Part shown: positions 27,461-36,502 of the stretch, one piece after another | How positions within the stretch are numbered: the stretch's first letter is position 1 | How the letters are laid out: each line of letters opens with the position of its first letter | Assembly (NCBI RefSeq): GCF_014648355.1 | Contig: NZ_BMQY01000002.1 | Span: 372,001-436,000, forward strand | Length of the DNA: 64,000 nucleotides | Reading direction: 5' to 3' | Origin: Couchioplanes azureus | GTDB lineage: Bacteria > Actinomycetota > Actinomycetes > Mycobacteriales > Micromonosporaceae | Program-made: the position numbers and the translations under genes | The notes under the pieces: generated by a model | Databases searched by the model: none | Seen by the model: only the letters and a program-made list of their open reading frames with translations | What the model was told of the DNA's origin: nothing

Positions 27461-29095
27461 GTGGCGGGCCGTTTCCCGACCACTCTCAGCGTGGATACCA
27501 ACCAGCACGCGGGGGCCACCGCCGGGATCGGCGCGTTCGACGAGGTGAGCGCCCAGGCCACGTACGGGCTGATGGCCGTGCACGGGCGGGCCGCCGGCCG
27601 CCCGCGCCGCATCGGCGTCGACTACCTGACCGCCGCGACCCGGATCGTCGCCGCGCAGGGAACCCTCGCCGCCGAGCTGTCCGGCCTGCGCGGGCAGCCG
27701 GTCGGGCAGGTCCGCGTCGACCCCGCCTCGGTGGCCCTGCTGACCGTGTCGCAGTATCTCGCCGCGGCAACCGCGGCCGATCCCGAGCACCCGGAACGCT
27801 ACGAGCAGCGGGGCACGCCACCGCCCTTCTGCACGATCGACGGGATCCGCGTCGAGCTGGAGACGCTCGATCCCGAGCCGTGGTGGACGCTGTGGACCGG
27901 CCTGCAGGTGCCGGCCCGGCTGGTCGATTCCGGGTGGCACGCCTTCGTGACCCGCTCGGCGACCGCGGTCGCCCCACTGCCGCCCGAGCTGCACGAGGCC
28001 GTCGCCGCACTGACGTACGCCGAGCTGGTCGGCGCGGCGCGGGCCGCCGGAGTCGCGGTGCAGCCGGTACGGTCGCACGCGCAGCGGCTGACCGATCCCG
28101 GTCTCGGCGGCGGCGCGTGGTCGGTCAGCGTCACCACCGACGCGGTGCGGCCCGCCGCGGCCGCGCACCCCGGCGGCCTGCCGCTGGCCGGACTGACCGT
28201 GGTGGAGGCGGGGCGGCGCGTCCAGGGCCCGCTCGCCGCGCACCTGCTGGGCCTGCTCGGCGCCCGGGTGATCCGGGTGGAACCCGACGGCGGCGATCCC
28301 TCGCGCGGCATGCCGCCGATGGTGGGCGGCTGCTCGGCGCGGTTCCTCGCCGTCAACCGGGGCAAGCGGGTCGTGACGGCCCGCCTGCGCACCCGGGCCG
28401 GTCAGGACACGGTCCGCGAGCTGGTCGCCGGGGCGGACGTCTTCCTGCACAACTGGGCGCCGGGACGGGCCGCCGCCCTCGGGCTGGACAGCACGGACCT
28501 GGCGAAGGTCAATCCGGGCCTGGTGTACGCGTACGCCTCCGGCTGGGGCGACGCGCGAGGCCCCGGGGCACCGCCGGGCACCGACTCCACCGTGCAGGCG
28601 TACGCCGGGCTGGGCGAGCATCTGCGCCCCGCCGACGAGCCGCCGGCCGGATCGCTGATGACGCTGCTCGACGTGCTCGGCGGTCTGGTGTCGGCCGAGG
28701 GGGTGCTCGCCGCGCTGGTCGCCCGGCACGCCGACGGGCGCGGCCGCCGGGTGGACAGCAGCCTGCTCTCGGCCGCCGGGGTCCTGCAGCACAGCCGGCT
28801 GAGCGGGCGGGAGCCGGCGCGCCCGGCGTGGGGACCGCTCGGTGCCCCGGTGGCGACCCGCGACGGCTGGGTGGTCGCGCCACGGACGCCCGCCGGCTAC
28901 GACGATCCCGCGCTGCCGGTGGCCCTCGCGCAGGTGAGCACCGACGAGGCGCTGCGCGCGCTGCACGCCGACGGGGTGCCCGCCGTCCGCGTCCGCACCG
29001 ACCTGGCCGAGCTGGCCACCGATCCCGCCGTACGTCCGCTGCTCGACATCGACGGCTGCGCCTTCGTCCGCGCGCCCTGGAGGTTCCTGCCATGA
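27461..29095 (+). CDS. CaiB/BaiF-type CoA-transferase with extra N-terminal part
   Basis: 544 residues from GTG 27461 (GTG 27491 is an alternative). The complete class III core starts near residue 240: LTVVEAGRRVQGPLAAHLLG, LLGARVIRVEPDGGDPSRG, NRGKRVVTARLRT, and GTDSTVQAYAG with catalytic Asp375. The first 230 residues read like a second, partial CaiB domain (its distal part, CTIDGIRVELETLDP and PLPPELHEAVAALTY), so the order looks rearranged or fused compared with the 400-residue family norm. Its TGA overlaps the next ATG by 4 nt. The substrate is unknown. Confidence 0.78.
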   Translation: MAGRFPTTLSVDTNQHAGATAGIGAFDEVSAQATYGLMAVHGRAAGRPRRIGVDYLTAATRIVAAQGTLAAELSGLRGQPVGQVRVDPASVALLTVSQYLAAATAADPEHPERYEQRGTPPPFCTIDGIRVELETLDPEPWWTLWTGLQVPARLVDSGWHAFVTRSATAVAPLPPELHEAVAALTYAELVGAARAAGVAVQPVRSHAQRLTDPGLGGGAWSVSVTTDAVRPAAAAHPGGLPLAGLTVVEAGRRVQGPLAAHLLGLLGARVIRVEPDGGDPSRGMPPMVGGCSARFLAVNRGKRVVTARLRTRAGQDTVRELVAGADVFLHNWAPGRAAALGLDSTDLAKVNPGLVYAYASGWGDARGPGAPPGTDSTVQAYAGLGEHLRPADEPPAGSLMTLLDVLGGLVSAEGVLAALVARHADGRGRRVDSSLLSAAGVLQHSRLSGREPARPAWGPLGAPVATRDGWVVAPRTPAGYDDPALPVALAQVSTDEALRALHADGVPAVRVRTDLAELATDPAVRPLLDIDGCAFVRAPWRFLP

Positions 29096-29187
29096 CGGTC
29101 CTCACCGCCGGGCTGCCGCCGATCACGGCGGGAACCAACCGGCGGTCACGGGCGACCAACGCTGCAGTCCCACACCGCCGACCGTGA
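29092..29187 (+). CDS. 31-residue coupled ORF
   Basis: A short frame of 31 codons starts with ATG overlapping the CoA-transferase stop (ATGA) and ends with TGA overlapping a GTG (29184) in frame with the PepSY gene. The product (MTVLTAGLPPITAGTNR and further basic residues) matches nothing I know. Overlaps at both ends favour translation as a linker between its neighbours, but it may also be the remnant of a longer gene. Confidence 0.35.
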   Translation: MTVLTAGLPPITAGTNRRSRATNAAVPHRRP

Positions 29188-29198
29188 CCGGAGTTTCC

Positions 29199-30650
29199 AT
29201 GACCACCACCGCACCACCCTCCCCGGCGCCCCCCGTCGCGCGCCGCCGGGACCGGTCGGCGAGGGGCTTCGGCCCCCTGCTGCTGCGCCTGCACTTCTAC
29301 GCCGGCATCCTGGTCGCGCCGTTCCTGCTGGTCGCGGCGCTGACCGGGCTGGCGTACGTCTTCGCGCCGCAGCTGGAACGCGCCGTGTACGCCGACGAGC
29401 TCGTCGTGGCGGAGCCCGGCGGGCCGGCCCGCCCGCTGGCCGAGCAGATCGCCGCCGCCCGCGCCGCGCACCCCGAGGGCACCCTGACCACGGTACGGCC
29501 GGGGCACGGCGACGCCACCACGCAGATCGACTTCACGTCGCCGGAGCTCGACGAGGAGCACCGGCACACGGTGTACGTGAACCCCTACACCGGCGCGGTG
29601 ACCGGCCGGCTGACCACGTGGTGGGCGTCCACGCCGCTGAAGACCTGGCTCGACGACCTGCACCGCAACCTGCACCTGGGCGACCTCGGCCGGCACTACT
29701 CGGAGTTCGCCGCGAGCTGGCTGGGCGTCATCGCCGTGGGCGGCCTGATCCTGTGGTGGCGGCGCCAGCGCGGCAACCGTACCGCCCGCCGGCTGCTGAC
29801 CCCGGACCTGAGCGCGCGCAAGGGCGTCCGGCGTACCCGCGGCTGGCACGCCGCCACCGGGGTCTGGCTGACCGCCGGCCTGCTGGTCCTGGCCGCCACC
29901 GGCCTGACCTGGTCGCGCTACGCCGGGGACAACTTCAGCGTCGCCGTGGACGCGCTCCAGGGCAGCCGTCCCTCGGTGTCCACCAGCCTGACCGGCGCGG
30001 GCGCGCAGCCGTCCGGCGGCCATCACGGCGGCGGCAGCGGCTCCGGCACGGCCAGCACGGCGGCCGACCCCGCGGCGGCCGACAGGGTCGTGCGGGTGGC
30101 CCGCGACCACGGCCTGTCCGGGCCCCTGGAGATCACCGTCCCCGAGGACGCCGCGACGGCGTGGTCCGTCGGGCAGATCCGCAACGAGTGGCCGGTCGGG
30201 CGCGACGTCGTCGCCGTCGACGCCGCCACGGGCACGGTCGTGGACCGGGTCGACTTCGCCGACTGGCCGCTGCTGGCCAAGCTGACCCGCTGGGGCATCA
30301 ACGCCCATATGGGCACCCTGTTCGGCCTGGTCAACCAGCTGCTGCTCGCCGCGCTCGCCGTGGGCCTGGTCTGCGTCATCGGCTGGGGCTACCGGATGTG
30401 GTGGCAGCGCCGCCCCACCCGCGCCGGCCGCCGCGCGCTCGCCGGGGCGCCGCCCGCGCGCGGAGCCTGGCAGCAGCTGCCGACCTGGGGCGTGGTGGCC
30501 GGCGTTCCGCTGGTCTTCGCGCTGGGCTGGGCCCTGCCGCTGTTCGGCGTCCCGCTGGCGGCGTTCCTGCTCTTCGACATCGCGGCCGGTGCCGTCCGCG
30601 GCCGCCGCCGGCCGCCGGTGCCGGTGTCCCCCGCACCGGCCGGCAGGTAG
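29199..30650 (+). CDS. PepSY-associated membrane protein (PiuB/iron-reductase-like)
   Basis: 483 residues from ATG 29199, with CCGGAG 6 nt upstream. PepSY-TM pattern: LLLRLHFYAGILVAPFLLVA (helix 1), a long external loop with WLDDLHRNLHLGDLGRHYSE, helix pair ending WWRRQRGN, WHAATGVWLTAGLLVLAATG, and two further C-terminal helices (RWGINAHMGTLFGL). Conserved His residues at helix ends could hold haem. Related proteins accompany iron or haem uptake and respiratory metal reduction. An acidic/Gly-His loop (GGHHGGGSGSG) near residue 270 might bind metal. It lies just before the oxidoreductase locus. Confidence 0.8.
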   Translation: MTTTAPPSPAPPVARRRDRSARGFGPLLLRLHFYAGILVAPFLLVAALTGLAYVFAPQLERAVYADELVVAEPGGPARPLAEQIAAARAAHPEGTLTTVRPGHGDATTQIDFTSPELDEEHRHTVYVNPYTGAVTGRLTTWWASTPLKTWLDDLHRNLHLGDLGRHYSEFAASWLGVIAVGGLILWWRRQRGNRTARRLLTPDLSARKGVRRTRGWHAATGVWLTAGLLVLAATGLTWSRYAGDNFSVAVDALQGSRPSVSTSLTGAGAQPSGGHHGGGSGSGTASTAADPAAADRVVRVARDHGLSGPLEITVPEDAATAWSVGQIRNEWPVGRDVVAVDAATGTVVDRVDFADWPLLAKLTRWGINAHMGTLFGLVNQLLLAALAVGLVCVIGWGYRMWWQRRPTRAGRRALAGAPPARGAWQQLPTWGVVAGVPLVFALGWALPLFGVPLAAFLLFDIAAGAVRGRRRPPVPVSPAPAGR

Positions 30651-30656
30651 GGGCAC

Positions 30657-30685
30657 TTCAGGCGGGCTTCAGGCCGGCCTCAGGC
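30657..30685 (+). promoter_or_regulatory. Three 11-bp-phased heptamers (SARP-type site)
   Basis: TTCAGGC at 30657, TTCAGGC at 30668 and CTCAGGC at 30679, exactly 11 bp apart, ending 55 bp before the ATG of the PKD protein. The third overlaps a would-be -35, and CATGGT at 30705-30710 is a -10 candidate. SARP and OmpR-type proteins bind such same-face repeats. Confidence 0.6.
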
Positions 30686-30692
30686 GGGCCAC

Positions 30693-30740
30693 GGGACTCC
30701 TCGGCATGGTGTGACGCTCCAGATACGTCTGAGGAGTCCC
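30693..30740 (+). promoter_or_regulatory. 10-bp inverted repeat enclosing the ribosome-binding site
   Basis: GGGACTCCTC (30693-30702) and GAGGAGTCCC (30731-30740) are perfect complements. The second contains the Shine-Dalgarno GAGGAG and touches the ATG at 30741. If both arms are transcribed, the start site would be hidden in a stem. If transcription starts after 30710, only a DNA-level role is possible. Confidence 0.5.
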
Positions 30741-32861
30741 ATGAAGAAACTACTGGCTCGCCTGCCGGTCGCCCTGGGCGTCGCCGTGGCGGTCGTGGCG
30801 CCGCTGGCCAGCACCGCGGCCGCCGTCGTCGTCGCACCGTCGGCCCCCCGGGCCGGCAAGCTCACCCAGGTCGGCCCGATCGCCGAGCACGGCTTCCCGG
30901 CCTGGTACCGCGACAGCAACAACGTGCGCCTGGAGGCGTGCACGACGCTCGACGACCCGCTCTGCTCCACGCTGCCCGACGAGGTGCCCGACCCGGACCA
31001 GCCGGTGTCGTACCCCGACAACTTCCCCGGCGAGTTCTTCTACCAGCTCGCCGGCGCGGAGCTGACGCTGGCCAACGGCGTCGACGCCACGATCGGGATG
31101 GATCTCGAGGGCGCCTGGGCCGCCGAGGAGGTGCGCGAGGGCGACCAGATGGTCTTCGGCCGGATCCGGATCCGGTTCGACGCCAACGAGGGCGAGCGCT
31201 ACCGCATCACCCACCCGTACGGCATCGACGACATCGTGGCCGACGACCGGGGCGTCAACATGACCGAGGACATCGGCACCACCCCCGGTGCGTTCGGTCA
31301 GGCGTTCACCTCGCGGGTCGGCCCGTTCCTGAAGTGGGACCCCGCCGTCGCGCCCGCCGCTCCGGCCGGTTACGTCGGCGACCCGGGTGTGGACCACAAG
31401 GTCGTCGGCAGCCCGTACAACACCAACTTCGTGCGGATCGAGCGCCTGGACCCGGTCACCGGCACAGTGCTCTCCGAGCTCGGCTTCACCGACCTCTTCA
31501 GCGTCCAGGGCCGGTACGCGACCAACGCCGGCGTCGACCTCGACCAGGCGACCTACAGCGTCGGCCCGGACGGCACCGGGGCGATCGAGGTCTTCGCGAC
31601 CAGCGAGCCGGACCAGGTGATCGAGGTCGCCGGCAACGAGGCGCTCGGCTTCCGCGGTGCGCCGCTGCGCGGCGCCGACGGCCGCTACTACGGCCGCTTC
31701 CCGGTCACCGGCCCGGTGCCGGCCGGAACCACCGTCGAGGTGGTCAACAGGAGCGACCAGCCCGCGGCCCGCAAGAAGCGTGCCCTGGTCGACGTGGTCC
31801 GGGTCGAGAACGTCGCCTACGACGCCGACGCGCAGACCCTGAGCGTCTCCGCGTCCTCCAGCGACCTCGCCTCCCGGCCGGCGCTGACGGTGGCCGGCTT
31901 CGGCCCGCTCACCGGCTCCCCGTTCACCGGCGTCGTGGCCCCGCCCGCGACGATCACGGTCACCTCGGCCGCCGGCGGCACCGCGACGGCGTCGCTGATC
32001 GGCTCCGGCCGCACCTTCCAGCCGAACGCCCCGGTGGCCGCGGCCACGGCCGACACCCCGGCCATCGTCGGGCAGAGCGTGCGCCTCGACGCTCGGGCCA
32101 CGGTCGGCGAGGTCGACTCGTACGCGTGGACGCAGGTCTCCGGGCCGCCGGTCGCGCTGACCAACCCCACCGCCGCCCTGGCGACGTTCGTGCCCACCAC
32201 CCCCGGCGCGTACGTCTTCAGCCTGGCCGTCCGCGGACCGGGTGGCACCGCGGTGCCGGTGAGCGTGACCGTGGACGTGACCGCGGCGGCGGCACCCCAG
32301 GCCGACGCCGGCGCCGACCTGACCGTCATCCGGGGCCGCTCGGTGACGCTGGACGGCTCGAAGTCGACCACGGCCGAGTCGTACTCGTGGCGGCAGGTGT
32401 CCGGTCCGGCCGTGACCCTGACCGGCGCGACCTCGGCCCGGGCCGGGTTCGTCTACCCGGCGCAGGCGCTGCCCGCGGTGCCCGGCCCGAACGCGACGTA
32501 CGTCGCGAACAACGACCCGGTGGTGCTCGAGCTGACCGTGCGCAACCCGGCCGGCATCGCCACCGACCTGGTCACCGTGCGGCCGCAGCCGGAGACGCTG
32601 TCCAACTTCGCCGTGCGCTACCGCACCAACACCAACGAGTGGCGGATCTCCGGCACCAGCGACCTGCCCGCGGGGCAGCGCGTCGCGGTGGTGCTCGGTC
32701 TGACGCTGACCGGCCGGGTGATCGGTGTGGCGACGGTGGATGCGACCGGGGCGTTCAGCGTCCGGGTGACCGGCCCGGTGCCGGGTGCCATCCGCAACAT
32801 CAGCTTCGTCACGTCGACGGGCGCGGTACGCCTCGGCGTACCGGTCACGGTGACGAACTGA
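30741..32861 (+). CDS. Secreted protein with PKD/Ig-like domains
   Basis: 706 residues from ATG 30741, with GAGGAG before it. Signal peptide MKKLLARLPVALGVAVAV to about residue 32. An N-terminal region of about 390 residues has no family I can name. Then come at least two PKD-like repeats: SVRLDARATVGEVDSYAWTQ with VSGPPVALTNP, and SVTLDGSKSTTAESYSWRQ with VSGPAVTLTG. A last beta domain follows. No wall anchor is seen, so the protein is probably released or bound by its partners. Its promoter holds the heptamer array and the RBS-containing inverted repeat. Confidence 0.75.
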   Translation: MKKLLARLPVALGVAVAVVAPLASTAAAVVVAPSAPRAGKLTQVGPIAEHGFPAWYRDSNNVRLEACTTLDDPLCSTLPDEVPDPDQPVSYPDNFPGEFFYQLAGAELTLANGVDATIGMDLEGAWAAEEVREGDQMVFGRIRIRFDANEGERYRITHPYGIDDIVADDRGVNMTEDIGTTPGAFGQAFTSRVGPFLKWDPAVAPAAPAGYVGDPGVDHKVVGSPYNTNFVRIERLDPVTGTVLSELGFTDLFSVQGRYATNAGVDLDQATYSVGPDGTGAIEVFATSEPDQVIEVAGNEALGFRGAPLRGADGRYYGRFPVTGPVPAGTTVEVVNRSDQPAARKKRALVDVVRVENVAYDADAQTLSVSASSSDLASRPALTVAGFGPLTGSPFTGVVAPPATITVTSAAGGTATASLIGSGRTFQPNAPVAAATADTPAIVGQSVRLDARATVGEVDSYAWTQVSGPPVALTNPTAALATFVPTTPGAYVFSLAVRGPGGTAVPVSVTVDVTAAAAPQADAGADLTVIRGRSVTLDGSKSTTAESYSWRQVSGPAVTLTGATSARAGFVYPAQALPAVPGPNATYVANNDPVVLELTVRNPAGIATDLVTVRPQPETLSNFAVRYRTNTNEWRISGTSDLPAGQRVAVVLGLTLTGRVIGVATVDATGAFSVRVTGPVPGAIRNISFVTSTGAVRLGVPVTVTN

Positions 32862-32874
32862 CCCGGGTGAACAG

Positions 32875-32931
32875 GCACGGCTGAGCCGTGCGCACAACGG
32901 CGGCGGTCTCCTGTCTCAGGAGGCCGCCGCC
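32875..32931. terminator. Two hairpins between convergent genes
   Basis: GCACGGC/GCCGTGC (32875-32891, loop TGA) and a longer stem GGCGGCGG-CTCCT paired with AGGAG-CCGCCGCC (32899-32931). They end the PKD gene and, read the other way, cover the last codon of the regulator gene. Confidence 0.65.
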
Positions 32932-34634
32932 AGTTGGTTGCGCAGGTGCGTGCTGGAGGCGTGCGAGACCTGCTCGGCGATGGCGTCGCGGATCATCGCG
33001 CTGCGGTGGCGCACCGTGCCGTCCGGCTCCTCGCTCAGCAGGAACGCGTGGACCAGGCTGTCGATGCAGGAAAGCAGCTCGGGCACGCTACGGCCGGTGA
33101 GCGGCGCCAGGTCGGCCGTGCCCAGCGGGCCGAGGACCGCGCACGAGCGCAGCACCTGCCAGGCGAGCTCCGGCATCCACCGGGTCCGCTCGCGGGCGAT
33201 CTGCATCGCGACCGCGTGCGCCAGCTCCGCAGGGCGGGAGGCGACCGCCACCAGCGCCGGGATCCCACCGGTGCGGTCGAGCAGGGTGTCGTCGCCCAGC
33301 GGCGCCAGATCCGCGGCCGTCAGCGGGCCCAGGCGCAGCACCACCGGCGTGTTCAGGCTGGCCAGCGGGCGCCCGACGAGCTGCGAGGGGTAGCAGTAGG
33401 TGAGCACGATGCGCAGCCCGGGACAGTGCCGGCCGAGCCAGGCCAGCTCGGTGACGCTGGCCGGGTCGAGGTCGGCGGCGTCGTCGACGGCGAGGAAGCA
33501 CGGCTCGGGGCCGGCGAGGACCGTGGCGACCAGCTCCAGCTCGTCGCCGCGCAGCGGCCGGTCGCTGGCGGCGTCGACGACCGCCAGCACCTCCGGGCCG
33601 GCGCCGAGCTCGGCCAGCGCCGTCCGTAGCCAGGTCAGGCGCAACACGCCGGCGGACGAGCCGCCGTGGCCGACACCGGCCCGGCCCGGCGCGTGCCGGG
33701 CGACCTCGGCCAGGAAGGCGGACTTGCCGGACCCGGCGGGACCGACCACGTGCACGAGCGGCGGGGCGTCCGGCCCGAAGAGGATGCTCAGCTGGGTGGC
33801 CCGGCCGAGGAAGCGGTGCGAGGGTGCGGAGGCCCGCACGGCCGGGAGCACGGCGACCCGTTCGGGCTCCGCCGCGGCGGCGACGGCGTGCCGCCCGGCC
33901 AGGACCTCACGGTGCAGGCGGACGAGCCCGGCCGAGGGCGCCACGCCGAGCTCCTCGTCGAGGACCCGGCGGCAGCGGTCGAAGATGCGCAGTGCCTCGT
34001 CCGGCCGGTCCATGGCCACCGCCGCGGCCATCGCCGCCTCGTACCCGCTCTCCAGGTAGGGGCTGAGCTCGATCGCGTCCAGGGCGAGGCGCAGGGAGCG
34101 CGCCGGGTCGCTCGGCAGCGCGGCCTTGGCGAGCTCGAGCAGGGAGTTGACGGCGGCGAACTGGACCTCGCTGCGGGCGGCGTCGGCCCAGTCCGCGTAC
34201 GGGTCCTCGGGGAAGGGCAGCTGGCGGGCCAGGGCAAGGATCCCGGCGTGCGCGACGAGGCGCTCCGGACCCTCCGTCGGCAGCGCGTCCAGGCCGCGGA
34301 TGGCGGCGCGCAGCTCGGCCAGGTCCAGCTCGGCGCGGCCGGTGTCGAACAGGTAGCCGCCGCTGCGGGTCACGATGAACCACGACGACGCGTTGCCGGC
34401 GGGCTGCAGGCGCCGCCGGATCACCGACACGTAGTGTTCGAGGGCCGCCACGTGGTTGCCCGGGAGCTTCGCCCCCCACACCGCGTCGGCCAGGGCGTCC
34501 TTGGACTGGATGCGGTCGTGCCGGGCGGCGAGCACGCCGAGGACCTGGCGGGCACGGCGCGGCAGCTCGGCGGCGGGCAGAACCACCCCGTCGCCGTCGG
34601 TCACCGCCAGCTGTCCGAGCACACAGACGCGCAT
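32916..34634 (-). CDS. AfsR/SARP-type regulator with BTAD and ATPase domains
   Basis: 572 residues from ATG 34632-34634, which has GAGGAGG 5 nt upstream (GTG 34640 also possible). Domains: OmpR-type winged helix 1-95 (MRVCVLGQLAVTDGDGVVLP, VSVIRRRLQP); bacterial transcriptional activation domain about 100-245 (LARQLPFPEDPYADWADAA, RIFDRCRRVLDEELGVAPS); P-loop ATPase from about 275 with Walker A VGPAGSGKS and Walker B CFLAVDDAADL. It lacks the TPR tail of AfsR. The heptamer array in its own promoter suggests autoregulation and control of the flanking oxidase genes. Confidence 0.87.
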   Translation of the reverse strand: MRVCVLGQLAVTDGDGVVLPAAELPRRARQVLGVLAARHDRIQSKDALADAVWGAKLPGNHVAALEHYVSVIRRRLQPAGNASSWFIVTRSGGYLFDTGRAELDLAELRAAIRGLDALPTEGPERLVAHAGILALARQLPFPEDPYADWADAARSEVQFAAVNSLLELAKAALPSDPARSLRLALDAIELSPYLESGYEAAMAAAVAMDRPDEALRIFDRCRRVLDEELGVAPSAGLVRLHREVLAGRHAVAAAAEPERVAVLPAVRASAPSHRFLGRATQLSILFGPDAPPLVHVVGPAGSGKSAFLAEVARHAPGRAGVGHGGSSAGVLRLTWLRTALAELGAGPEVLAVVDAASDRPLRGDELELVATVLAGPEPCFLAVDDAADLDPASVTELAWLGRHCPGLRIVLTYCYPSQLVGRPLASLNTPVVLRLGPLTAADLAPLGDDTLLDRTGGIPALVAVASRPAELAHAVAMQIARERTRWMPELAWQVLRSCAVLGPLGTADLAPLTGRSVPELLSCIDSLVHAFLLSEEPDGTVRHRSAMIRDAIAEQVSHASSTHLRNQLAAAS

Positions 34635-34695
34635 CGCCACCTCCTCGACGGGATCAGATCGGCAGCGGAGCGCGAAGCTGAACGTTTTGCGGCCG

Positions 34696-34728
34696 CCTTG
34701 AGCCGCACCTGAGGGACCGCTGAATCGA
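34696..34728 (-). promoter_or_regulatory. Three 11-bp-phased heptamers before the SARP-type gene
   Basis: Read on the minus strand: TTCAG at 34724, CTCAG at 34713 and CTCAA at 34702, each 11 bp apart, ending about 62 bp before the regulator's ATG. The same array lies 104 bp upstream of the divergent multicopper oxidase gene. Confidence 0.55.
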
Positions 34729-34831
34729 CGGGCGACGATCCAGGCCGCGACTCCAGGATTTTCAACGGCGCTCCTCAGAGCCGGTTCCTAGGGTCTGCGG
34801 TCACCTGCACGTCTCCCCCTTGGAGTTTCGG

Positions 34832-36502
34832 ATGTCCCGTGGCAACGTGAGCCGGCGCAGCCTGCTCAGAGGTGCGCTGGCGGCCGGCGGTGGCGGCCTG
34901 CTCGTCGCGACCGCCGGCGGCGAGGTGGTCGCCAAGTCGAGCAAGCTGGCGTCGAGGAACACCCCCACCCCGTTCACGACCATGTTCCGGCGCCCTCCGG
35001 TGCTGATGCCGTCCGAGCAGGGCGTCGACGACCAGGGCCCGTACCACCGGTACCGGCTGACCCAGTGCGTCGGCCAGGCCAGCATCGTGCCCGGGCTGCT
35101 GACCCCGATCGCCGGCTACAACGGCATCTTCCCGGGGCCGACCATCCGCGTCCCCCAGGGCACCCGCTCCGAGGTCCGGATCACCAACAAGCTGACCACG
35201 AACCCGCTGCACGGCAAGCCGTTCAGCACCGTGACGCACCTGCACGGCTCGGCGTCGCTGCCGCAGTACGACGGCTACGCGAACGACCACACCGACCCGG
35301 CGTACTGCAAGACCTACAAGTACCCGAACTGGCAGCAGGCCCGCACGCTCTGGTACCACGACCACAACCACCGCACCACCGCGCAGAACGTCTTCGCCGG
35401 GCTGGCGGCCCAGTACCACCTGAGCGACCGGTACGAGCGCGCCCAGCTGCCGCAGGGCGAGTACGACGTCCCGCTGATCGTCAGCGACCTGGCGTTCAAG
35501 GCCGACGGCTCGGTGGCCTTCGACGGCGAGGACCACGAGGGCTTCATGGGCGACGTGATCCTGGTCAACGGCGTGCCGTGGCCCAAGATGCGGGTCAAGC
35601 CGCGGGTCTACCGGTTCCGCGTGCTGGTGGCGAGCATCTCGCGCTCGTACCGGTTCATGCTCAGCACCGGCGAGCCCATGCACGTGGTCGCCACCGACGC
35701 GGGCATGACGCCGAAGGTCGCCGCCGTGTCCTCCTTCCGCCAGGCGCCCGCCGAGCGGTACGAGATCCTCATCGACTTCCGCAAGTACAAGCCCGGTACG
35801 AAGATCGAGCTGCGCAACCTGAGCAACAAGAACAACACCGACTTCCGCAACACCGGCAAGGTGATGCAGTTCGAGGTCGTCGCGGACCCGGCCGGCCCGG
35901 ACCCGTACGAGATCCCCAAGGTGCTCGACCTCGGGCCGCAGCCGTTCGCGAACCGCGGCGCGATCGACGTGAACCACCTGAAGCCGGAGATGGCCACGGC
36001 CCGCCGCAAGATGCGGCTGGAGCGCAAGCACGGCCTCTGGACCATCAACGGGGAGACCTGGGACGACGTCGAGAAGACCAACTTCCAGCGGGTCTTCGCC
36101 AACCCAAAGCCGTACGCCGTCGAGATCTGGGACCTGGTCAACGAGTCGGGCGGCTGGTTCCACCCGCTGCACATCCACCTCGTCGACGGCAGGATCATCG
36201 CCCGCAACACCACGCCCGACCGCAAGGCGCACGCCTGGGAGAACGGCGGCAAGGACGTCTTCTACCTGGGCGAGAACGAGACCGTCAGCGTGCTGATGCA
36301 GTTCACCACCGGCGACGGCAACGCCGGCGGGCGCTACATGGTGCACTGCCACAACCTCATCCACGAGGACAACGACATGATGATCCAGTTCGCGGTCGGC
36401 GACATCAACGCCAACGACCCGATCTCGTCGGATCCGGCGTACGAGGACTACGAGCCGGTGGCTCCGGTCGTCTACGCCCCGTCCTACCCGCTGGGCAGCT
36501 GA
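34832..36502 (+). CDS. TAT-exported multicopper oxidase
   Basis: 556 residues from ATG 34832 (GGAG 7 nt upstream). Twin-arginine signal VSRRSLLRGALAAGGGG. All four copper motifs are present: THLHGSASLPQ, WYHDHNHRTT, WFHPLHIHLVDG and MVHCHNLIHEDNDMM, the last with an axial Met for the type-1 copper. Layout follows three-domain bacterial laccases of the CotA/phenoxazinone-synthase kind. It would oxidise phenols, metals or aminophenols with O2 outside the cell. The stop shares a base with the next start (TGATG), implying a partner protein. Confidence 0.92.
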   Translation: MSRGNVSRRSLLRGALAAGGGGLLVATAGGEVVAKSSKLASRNTPTPFTTMFRRPPVLMPSEQGVDDQGPYHRYRLTQCVGQASIVPGLLTPIAGYNGIFPGPTIRVPQGTRSEVRITNKLTTNPLHGKPFSTVTHLHGSASLPQYDGYANDHTDPAYCKTYKYPNWQQARTLWYHDHNHRTTAQNVFAGLAAQYHLSDRYERAQLPQGEYDVPLIVSDLAFKADGSVAFDGEDHEGFMGDVILVNGVPWPKMRVKPRVYRFRVLVASISRSYRFMLSTGEPMHVVATDAGMTPKVAAVSSFRQAPAERYEILIDFRKYKPGTKIELRNLSNKNNTDFRNTGKVMQFEVVADPAGPDPYEIPKVLDLGPQPFANRGAIDVNHLKPEMATARRKMRLERKHGLWTINGETWDDVEKTNFQRVFANPKPYAVEIWDLVNESGGWFHPLHIHLVDGRIIARNTTPDRKAHAWENGGKDVFYLGENETVSVLMQFTTGDGNAGGRYMVHCHNLIHEDNDMMIQFAVGDINANDPISSDPAYEDYEPVAPVVYAPSYPLGS

